A stretch of DNA of 11,037 nucleotides from an uncultured Eubacteriales bacterium. Its GTDB lineage: Bacteria > Bacillota > Clostridia > Christensenellales > Aristaeellaceae. Shown here in pieces: positions 7,084-11,037 of this stretch; position 1 is the stretch's first letter; every line of letters starts with the position of its first letter. Location of the stretch: positions 1 to 11,037 of the forward strand of contig URUF01000062.1 in the NCBI GenBank assembly GCA_900550955.1, written 5' to 3'. The notes under the pieces are model-generated. The model saw only the letters and a program-made list of their open reading frames with translations. It did no database searches and was not told the DNA's origin. The position numbers were made by a program, and so were the translations under genes.

Positions 7084-7125
7084 AAAGCCGCCGGCCCCGT
7101 TGAAAAGCGGGACGGACGGCTTTTT
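7084..7125 (+). terminator. probable intrinsic terminator after trpZ
   Basis: AAAGCCG (7084-7090) pairs with CGGCTTT (7117-7123), and CCCG (7096-7099) pairs with CGGG (7108-7111). The stem has three internal mismatches. A short loop (TGAAAA) sits at the top and five T residues follow at 7121-7125. It lies about 45 bases after the trpZ stop. Confidence 0.65.
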
Positions 7126-7140
7126 GGTTGCCCCGCAAAC

Positions 7141-7195
7141 GGCGCGGCCACAAGCGAAAGGCCGCGCCCGGCCTGCGATGCGCCGCATCATGCGG
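7141..7195. repeat. inverted repeats upstream of the flavodiiron promoter
   Basis: There are two kinds of dyad. One is a perfect 9-base inverted repeat GGCGCGGCC/GGCCGCGCC (7141-7149/7160-7168). The other is a pair of overlapping odd palindromes, GATGCG-C-CGCATC (7177-7189) and CCGCAT-C-ATGCGG (7183-7195), the second ending six bases before the -35 element. No T run follows, so termination is unlikely. The overlapping palindromes are a candidate operator for the fprA promoter; the regulator is unknown. Confidence 0.45.
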
Positions 7196-7201
7196 TTTTG
7201 T

Positions 7202-7230
7202 TTGACATTTGGCAGAATGCGGTATACTAT
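7202..7230 (+). promoter_or_regulatory. promoter of the fprA-SRAP operon
   Basis: A consensus TTGACA (7202-7207) is followed by two overlapping -10 candidates: TATACT (7223-7228, 5/6 match but a 15-base spacer) and TACTAT (7225-7230, 4/6 match with a 17-base spacer). The compressed or weak arrangement suggests a promoter that may need an activator or be tightly controlled. Transcription would begin near 7236, leaving a leader of about 30 bases. Confidence 0.65.
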
Positions 7231-7265
7231 CTTGAGGGAATTTGTGCATGTAAGGAGGCTTCGCC

Positions 7266-8462
7266 ATGAGGTGCATTGCGAAGGTGACGGAGGATATCCT
7301 GTGGGTAGGCGGCAATGACCGCCGGCTGAATTTGTTTGAGAACCTGTTTCCAATCCCGCGCGGCATCAGCTATAACGCCTATGTGGTGCTGGACGAAAAA
7401 ACGGTGCTGATGGATACCGTGGATAAGGCTATCGGCGGGCAGTTTTTTGAAAACGTGGCGGCGGCGCTGGACGGACGGCCGCTGGATTACGTGGTTGTGA
7501 ACCATATGGAGCCGGACCACGCGGCTACGCTCAAGGAGCTATGCGAGCGGTATCCAAACGCTAAGGTGCTTGGCAGCGCCAAAACCGTGGCGATGATCGG
7601 CCAGTTTTTTGGCGAGGAAACCAGGAAGCGCTGCCAGCCGGTTGCGGAGGGCGGGGAACTGGTTACGGGCCGCCACCGTTTCCGGTTTCTCATGGCGCCC
7701 ATGGTGCACTGGCCGGAAGTGATGGTTACCTACGACGAAACGGAGAAGGCGCTGTTTTCGGCGGACGCTTTTGGCACCTTTGGCGCTGTGAGCGGCTTCC
7801 TGTTCGCGGACGAGGTAGATTTCGAGCGCGACTGGCTGGACGACGCGCGGCGCTATTACGCCAATATCGTAGGAAAATATGGCGCGCAGGTACAGGCGCT
7901 GCTGAAAAAGGCGGCTGGGCTGGATATCGGTATCATCTGCCCGCTGCATGGGCCGGTGTGGCGCGAGAATATCGCCTGGTATGTGGAAAAGTACCAGCGC
8001 TGGAGCAGCTATACGCCCGAGGAGGACGGCGTGCTGATTGTGTACGCATCCATTTACGGCCACACGGAAAACGCTGCCGAGGCGCTGGCGCTGGCGCTGC
8101 GCGAGGCGGGTGTGAAGCGTATCGCCGCGTATGACGTATCGGTTACGCATGTGTCCGAGCTGGTGAGCGAGGCCTTCCGGTACGGCAAGCTGGCGCTGCT
8201 CGCGCCCACCTACAACATGGATTTGTTCCCTGCCATGGAAACCTTCCTGCTGGATTTGAAGGCCCATGCGCTGAAAAACCGCGTTGTGGCGCTGGTGGAG
8301 AACGGCTCCTGGGCGCCCAACGCCGCCAAGCTGATGCGGGGGATTTTGGAGGGCATGAAGGATATGCGGGTGCTTGAGGAAAGCGTGACCATCCGCTCCG
8401 CCGGCAATGAGGATACGCTGGCCGCGATTGAAACGCTGGCGAAGGCGTTGGCAAGGGCGTAA
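7266..8462 (+). CDS. fprA: FprA-family flavodiiron protein (A-type flavoprotein)
   Basis: This 398-residue two-domain enzyme reduces oxygen to water and/or nitric oxide to nitrous oxide in the cytoplasm of anaerobes. The N-terminal metallo-beta-lactamase-like domain (1-250) keeps every diiron ligand: H80, E82, D84, H85 (in HMEPDH), H148 (VHWPE), D167 (SADAFG) and H228 (PLHGP). The C-terminal flavodoxin domain starts near 257, with the FMN phosphate loop ASIYGHTEN and later aromatic loops (APTYNMD and NGSWAPNA). The length is that of a standard class A protein, with no rubredoxin or flavin-reductase extension, so a separate rubredoxin-type donor is needed; none is encoded in this window. The start has an AAGGAGG site (7252-7258) seven bases upstream. 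The SRAP gene follows after one base, so the two are co-translated. Confidence 0.95.
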   Translation: MRCIAKVTEDILWVGGNDRRLNLFENLFPIPRGISYNAYVVLDEKTVLMDTVDKAIGGQFFENVAAALDGRPLDYVVVNHMEPDHAATLKELCERYPNAKVLGSAKTVAMIGQFFGEETRKRCQPVAEGGELVTGRHRFRFLMAPMVHWPEVMVTYDETEKALFSADAFGTFGAVSGFLFADEVDFERDWLDDARRYYANIVGKYGAQVQALLKKAAGLDIGIICPLHGPVWRENIAWYVEKYQRWSSYTPEEDGVLIVYASIYGHTENAAEALALALREAGVKRIAAYDVSVTHVSELVSEAFRYGKLALLAPTYNMDLFPAMETFLLDLKAHALKNRVVALVENGSWAPNAAKLMRGILEGMKDMRVLEESVTIRSAGNEDTLAAIETLAKALARA

Positions 8463-8463
8463 C

Positions 8464-9108
8464 ATGTGCGGGCGATACTATCTGGACGATGAGGAGGAGG
8501 AAAACCGCCGCCTGCTGAACCTGCTCAAGGGCCTGCTGGATTCCGGCGACCCGCGGGCGGCAGAGGTGCATACGGGGGAAATTTTCCCGACGGAGCTTGC
8601 GCCGGTGATTGTGGCGGCGGACGGCGGGTGCGCCGTGCGCGCCATGCGCTGGGGCTTCCCGCGCGGCGGCGGGCATGGCGTGGTAATCAATAGCCGCAGC
8701 GAGAAGGCGGATTACACGCCCATGTTTCAGCGCGCCGTGAGGGAACGCCGCTGCCTGGTGCCCGTATCGGGGTTTTATGAATGGCGGCGCACGCCCTCCA
8801 GCGGCAAAACAAAGGAGAAGTTTGCCTTTCGCTCCCAGGGGGCGCTGGAGAAGGGCCTGATGTATTTGGCCGGGGTGTACGGCGAATTCCTGGGCGGGTT
8901 CCGAAACGGCGGGTTTGACGGCTTTGCCATTCTTACGCGCGAGGCGGACGGGCAGATGAGCCCGTACCATACCCGCATGCCGGTGATCATGGACTCGGAA
9001 AGCTTGAAAAAGCTGTGGCTGTACGCCCCGCCTGAAATACCCTATCAGGAATTGAGGCGGCAGTTTGAAACGCCCAGGCTTACGGTTACGCCGGCGAGCG
9101 CCGGTTGA
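8464..9108 (+). CDS. SRAP-family abasic-site processing protein (YedK/HMCES type)
   Basis: This 214-residue protein belongs to the SRAP family (PF02586), which covalently caps abasic sites in single-stranded DNA through a thiazolidine link. The catalytic Cys2 directly follows the initiator Met (MCGRYY), so Met removal exposes the reactive cysteine. Other active-site residues are visible: Asn76 in VINSRSEK, Glu106 in GFYEW and His169 in YHTRMPV. The WGF motif (63-65) is also present. The start at 8464 is fixed by the obligatory MCGR; a longer reading from 8407 would bury Cys2 and overlap the fprA coding region. The gene begins one base after the fprA stop, with an AAGGG site about seven bases upstream inside fprA. 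Co-expression with an oxygen-detoxifying enzyme suggests it limits oxidative base loss; that link is inference. Confidence 0.93.
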   Translation: MCGRYYLDDEEEENRRLLNLLKGLLDSGDPRAAEVHTGEIFPTELAPVIVAADGGCAVRAMRWGFPRGGGHGVVINSRSEKADYTPMFQRAVRERRCLVPVSGFYEWRRTPSSGKTKEKFAFRSQGALEKGLMYLAGVYGEFLGGFRNGGFDGFAILTREADGQMSPYHTRMPVIMDSESLKKLWLYAPPEIPYQELRRQFETPRLTVTPASAG

Positions 9109-9152
9109 AGGGGCTTTCCAAATGCCGCGGAAAGCGGGGGAGGCCGCAATAG

Positions 9153-9192
9153 AAAAAACCAGCGGGCGCATGGGTGCGGCCGCTGGTTTTTT
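9153..9192. terminator. bidirectional intrinsic terminator
   Basis: A perfect 13-base inverted repeat, AAAAAACCAGCGG (9153-9165) and CCGCTGGTTTTTT (9180-9192), encloses a 14-base loop region that can pair further. It gives a GC stem plus six T residues on both strands. It serves the plus-strand fprA-SRAP operon and the convergent minus-strand PadR operon, whose last stop is at 9203. Confidence 0.93.
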
Positions 9193-9202
9193 CATTTCAG
9201 GG

Positions 9203-10201
9203 TTAATCAACCGTGATATCGCCGGATACGCTGGACAAATCCACCGCGGCGGAGGCGTCGGGCGCGGTGGCGACGCGCTGCCGCACATCCCCTGAAACGG
9301 TATGGCAGCGCAGCCGCACGGGAACGCCGCCTTGCAGGGATGCGTTCACATCGCCGCTGGTGGTGCGGGCGGTAAGGCTTTTCAGCCTCTCGGAGGAAAG
9401 GACGATATCCACATCGCCGCTGGTGGTGGTGAGCGACGCCTCCTCAAACGAGCCCTGGGCATGGATGTCGCCGCTGAGAGAGGCGGCTTTCAGCAGGACG
9501 CACCCGCCGTTCCAGTCCAGGTCGCCGGAGGATGCGCCCAAATGCGCCTCGCCATTTACCACGATATGGTTGAAACACAGGTCGCCGCTGGTGCTATCCG
9601 CCCGCAGGGCCGCAAGCCGGACGCCTTCGGCGTTGATATCGCCGGAGGAGGTGCATACCGTTAGCTCCGGGCACAGCTCCGGGGGAAGCTGCACGTCCAC
9701 ATCGCCGCCAAAGCCAAGGCGGATTTGGACGGACAGGTTTTGGAGCAGCCTGGAAAGCCAATCCCCGCCGCCTGCGGGCGCGGCGAACGCCTTGCTGCGC
9801 TCGACGCGCAAAACGCCGTCCTTTTGGAAAACGCGGATGCCGCCGGGATTGTGGCAGGCCACATGGATGCGTCCGTCCAGGGAGGGGGACAGGCTCACGT
9901 CCTCGCTGACAAGGTGGATATCGATTGAGCGCACGGGGGATAGGGTGGGGTCAAAGCAGAAGGGGCCGCCCTCCTCATCCTCCTGGGCTTTGCGCGGATA
10001 CTGGGCAAGAACCTCGTCCATGCCCGCCAGGCTTTCCATAACGGCATGGATGGCCTCGTCCTCGCTTACGCCGCGGCTTAGCATATCCTGATAGCGCTCC
10101 TGGCAATTATTCAGGATTTCATCATGCAGGGCGCGGGTTTCCTCGGTTTCAACAATGTCCTCAAACAGCATGGAGATGATTTTTTCAATGGTTGGGTTCA
10201 T
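9203..10201 (-). CDS. DUF4097 repeat protein with N-terminal helical (HAAS/DUF1700-like) domain
   Basis: This 332-residue protein has two parts. Residues 1-70 form a helical domain (MLFEDIVETEETRALHDEIL, then GVSEDEAIHAVMESLAGMDEVLAQYP) resembling the short domain found next to PadR regulators. Residues about 90-332 form a repetitive beta-solenoid of the DUF4097 type. SGD motifs recur eight times, at 186, 205, 225, 243, 261, 282, 303 and 326, spaced 18-23 residues, each followed by a hydrophobic residue. No signal peptide or membrane helix is visible, although many relatives have one. The start at 10201 overlaps the padR stop as ATGA, with AGGAGG (10211-10216) nine bases upstream. Function is unknown. 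The coupled PadR gene suggests expression under conditions sensed by that repressor; a role as scaffold or sensor is only a guess. Confidence 0.85.
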   Translation of the reverse strand: MNPTIEKIISMLFEDIVETEETRALHDEILNNCQERYQDMLSRGVSEDEAIHAVMESLAGMDEVLAQYPRKAQEDEEGGPFCFDPTLSPVRSIDIHLVSEDVSLSPSLDGRIHVACHNPGGIRVFQKDGVLRVERSKAFAAPAGGGDWLSRLLQNLSVQIRLGFGGDVDVQLPPELCPELTVCTSSGDINAEGVRLAALRADSTSGDLCFNHIVVNGEAHLGASSGDLDWNGGCVLLKAASLSGDIHAQGSFEEASLTTTSGDVDIVLSSERLKSLTARTTSGDVNASLQGGVPVRLRCHTVSGDVRQRVATAPDASAAVDLSSVSGDITVD

Positions 10202-10533
10202 TCGCCCTCGCCTCCTAACAATACATTCATCAGCCGTTTTGTTTCCTGCCACGCGGCGCAGTCGCGCTCCAGCCGGGCGCGCCCGGCGGACGTGATGGCG
10301 TAGTACCGCCGCCTGGCGCCGCTTTGCTCATCGCCCCAATAGGAGCGGATCAGCCCGCCCTGTTCCAGCCTGCGAAAGGCTGTGTAAAGGGTGGCCTCCT
10401 TCATTTCCAGCCCGCCCTCGCTGATTTCGGCAACCGTTTTGCTGATGCGGTAGCCGTAGCTGTCGCCCCGGCTGAGCTGGCGCAGAATGATGGTATCGGT
10501 ATATCCTCTAAGAATATCTGCGGAAATTGCCAT
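10198..10533 (-). CDS. PadR-family transcriptional regulator
   Basis: This 111-residue regulator has a typical PadR winged-helix fold. The helical start ISADILRGYTDTIILRQLSRG, the SYGYRIS segment (25-31) and the recognition helix ATLYTAFRRLEQGGLI (47-62) are all present. The wing contains SGARRRYYAIT (71-81). The C-terminal helix (about 84-105) would form the dimer interface; it is short, as in the small PadR subfamily 2. An AAAGGAGG ribosome site lies seven bases upstream. The gene overlaps the DUF4097 gene by four bases. PadR proteins usually repress their own operon and respond to small molecules or envelope-active compounds; a dyad within the promoter spacer (10712-10723) is a possible operator. 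Confidence 0.93.
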   Translation of the reverse strand: MAISADILRGYTDTIILRQLSRGDSYGYRISKTVAEISEGGLEMKEATLYTAFRRLEQGGLIRSYWGDEQSGARRRYYAITSAGRARLERDCAAWQETKRLMNVLLGGEGE

Positions 10534-10578
10534 GGAATCGCCTCCTTTCCAAGGAAAACTGCATGGGGATATACATCG

Positions 10579-10659
10579 CTACATGAGGTATAACTTCAAA
10601 AAAAGAGCGGCGCTTCCATCGATGCTGGCGCAAACATCTAGCAAAAATCTGGCAAACAT
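10579..10659 (-). CDS. possible leader peptide upstream of padR
   Basis: A 26-codon reading frame begins at 10659 with MFARFLLDVC and ends LKLYLM-stop. An AAAGGA-like site lies about nine bases before the ATG. It lies wholly in the padR leader, between the promoter and the padR ribosome site. It is hydrophobic, with no run of a single amino acid that would suggest attenuation. It may be a chance reading frame. Confidence 0.2.
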   Translation of the reverse strand: MFARFLLDVCASIDGSAALFLKLYLM

Positions 10660-10662
10660 GCG
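10630..10662. repeat. three 11-base phased direct repeats in the padR leader
   Basis: GCAAACATCTA (10630-10640), GCAAAAATCTG (10641-10651) and GCAAACATGCG (10652-10662) repeat with a period of exactly 11 bases, close to one helical turn. They lie downstream of the predicted padR transcription start. They could be binding sites on one face of the DNA helix or a repeated RNA element; no protein can be named. Confidence 0.5.
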
Positions 10663-10702
10663 GCCGGATCCTTTCTGTGCCAGGGTTCCTCCTGACGATG
10701 CT

Positions 10703-10731
10703 ATTATACTCCGAGATACCTCGCCTGTCAA
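10703..10731 (-). promoter_or_regulatory. consensus sigma-A promoter of the padR operon
   Basis: On the minus strand TTGACA (10726-10731) and TATAAT (10703-10708) are both perfect and separated by 17 bases. The spacer holds the imperfect dyad CGAGGTATCTCG (10712-10723), placed where repressor binding would block RNA polymerase. Such a strong promoter fits an operon held off by its own repressor. The leader is about 160 bases long. Confidence 0.88.
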
Positions 10732-10780
10732 TGTATATTTTCACGCAAAAACAATTCGGGTACAAGACGCAAAAAAGCAG

Positions 10781-10809
10781 TTGACAAGCGCGTGGAAAAC
10801 CGTTACAAT
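10781..10809 (+). promoter_or_regulatory. sigma-A promoter of tRNA-Gly/tuf
   Basis: A perfect TTGACA (10781-10786) and TACAAT (10804-10809) are separated by 17 bases. Transcription would begin near 10816, about 30 bases before the tRNA. It is back to back with the padR promoter; the two -35 elements are 49 bases apart. No terminator separates the tRNA from tuf, so both are likely on one transcript. Confidence 0.87.
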
Positions 10810-10846
10810 ATCCCATGTCTGGAACCCGGTCGATCCATGCGGACAT

Positions 10847-10920
10847 GCGGGTGTAACTCAATGGTAGAGTTCCAGCTTCCCAAGCTGGCTACGTGGGTTC
10901 GATTCCCATCACCCGCTCCA
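10847..10920 (+). tRNA. tRNA-Gly, anticodon CCC
   Basis: A complete 74-base cloverleaf. The acceptor stem is GCGGGTG/CACCCGC with discriminator T and an encoded CCA. The D arm is ACTC/GAGT with an AATGGTA loop, and the anticodon stem is CCAGC/GCTGG. The seven-base anticodon loop TTCCCAA places CCC at 10879-10881, reading GGG glycine codons. The variable loop has four bases, and the T arm is GTGGG-TTCGATT-CCCAT. It lies 62 bases before tuf and probably shares its transcript, from which it would be released by RNase P and 3' processing. Confidence 0.95.
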
Positions 10921-10982
10921 ACCGCATGAAACCCTGCCGGATAGACTGATAAGCAAAACAATCAACTAGGAGGTCGATTCCC

Positions 10983-11037
10983 ATGGCTAAGGCTAAGTTT
11001 GAACGCACCAAGCCGCACGTAAACATTGGCACGATCG
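10983..11037 (+). CDS. tuf: elongation factor Tu, 5' end only
   Basis: The first 18 codons read MAKAKFERTKPHVNIGTI, the highly conserved EF-Tu N-terminus just before the G1 GTP-binding loop. The gene runs off the right edge of the window. EF-Tu is a cytoplasmic GTPase that delivers aminoacyl-tRNA to the ribosome. A strong AGGAGGT site (10968-10974) lies eight bases before the ATG. The bases 10974-10984 around the start codon repeat an 11-base piece of the upstream tRNA-Gly T arm. Confidence 0.95.
   Translation, partial: MAKAKFERTKPHVNIGTI

Noticed and set aside
8407..8463. Upstream start for the SRAP gene
   Set aside because: SRAP proteins need Cys at position 2, which is only achieved from the ATG at 8464.
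8143..9288. 381-codon open frame on the minus strand
   Set aside because: It runs antisense to fprA and the SRAP gene and crosses the bidirectional terminator; the product is rich in P, A and R and has no recognisable domain.
10202..10252. Upstream start for the DUF4097 gene
   Set aside because: It overlaps padR in another frame; the ATGA overlap with AGGAGG at the proper distance marks 10201 as the start.
10508..10861. 117-codon minus-strand frame across the promoters and the start of the tRNA
   Set aside because: It covers two near-consensus promoters and overlaps the tRNA-Gly gene; the product has no family resemblance.

Overview
The window reads as chromosomal DNA of a GC-rich, anaerobic member of the Firmicutes, probably class Clostridia. 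The evidence is near-consensus sigma-A promoters with 17-base spacers, strong AGGAGG-type ribosome sites, a T-box leader, XpaC/TelA-type genes, a flavodiiron protein and a tRNA-Gly gene in front of an EF-Tu gene. The exact order or genus cannot be fixed from the sequence. All genes look intact and share similar codon use. There are no insertion sequences, CRISPR arrays or phage genes.

Layout. (1) 149-3716, minus strand: a tight four-gene operon in the transcription order xpaC-like, telA-like, divergent lemA-like, TPM-domain protein. It is driven by an extended -10 promoter at 3782-3810. All but the TelA-like protein carry membrane segments or a signal peptide, suggesting an envelope or stress-linked assembly. 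(2) 3942-7125, plus strand: a sigma-A promoter, a complete T-box leader, and a three-gene ABC transporter (lipoprotein-like binding protein, permease, ATPase). The T-box specifier is TGG and its acceptor-binding bulge ends in C, which matches the G73 discriminator of bacterial tRNA-Trp. The operon is therefore best read as the TrpXYZ-type tryptophan uptake system, switched on when tRNA-Trp is uncharged. (3) 7202-9108, plus strand: its own promoter, an FprA-type flavodiiron protein (oxygen/NO reduction), and one base later an SRAP-family protein that protects abasic DNA sites.

(4) A bidirectional terminator at 9153-9192 separates that pair from the convergent minus-strand operon 9203-10731. 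That operon encodes a PadR-family repressor translationally coupled to a DUF4097 repeat protein. (5) Back to back with the PadR promoter is a plus-strand promoter for tRNA-Gly(CCC), followed by the start of tuf, which runs off the right edge.

Best points for a second look: the four-gene xpaC-telA-lemA-TPM operon, the doubly supported tryptophan T-box, the flavodiiron/SRAP pairing, an 11-base identity between the tRNA-Gly T arm and the tuf start site, and several unexplained dyads or phased repeats next to promoters.
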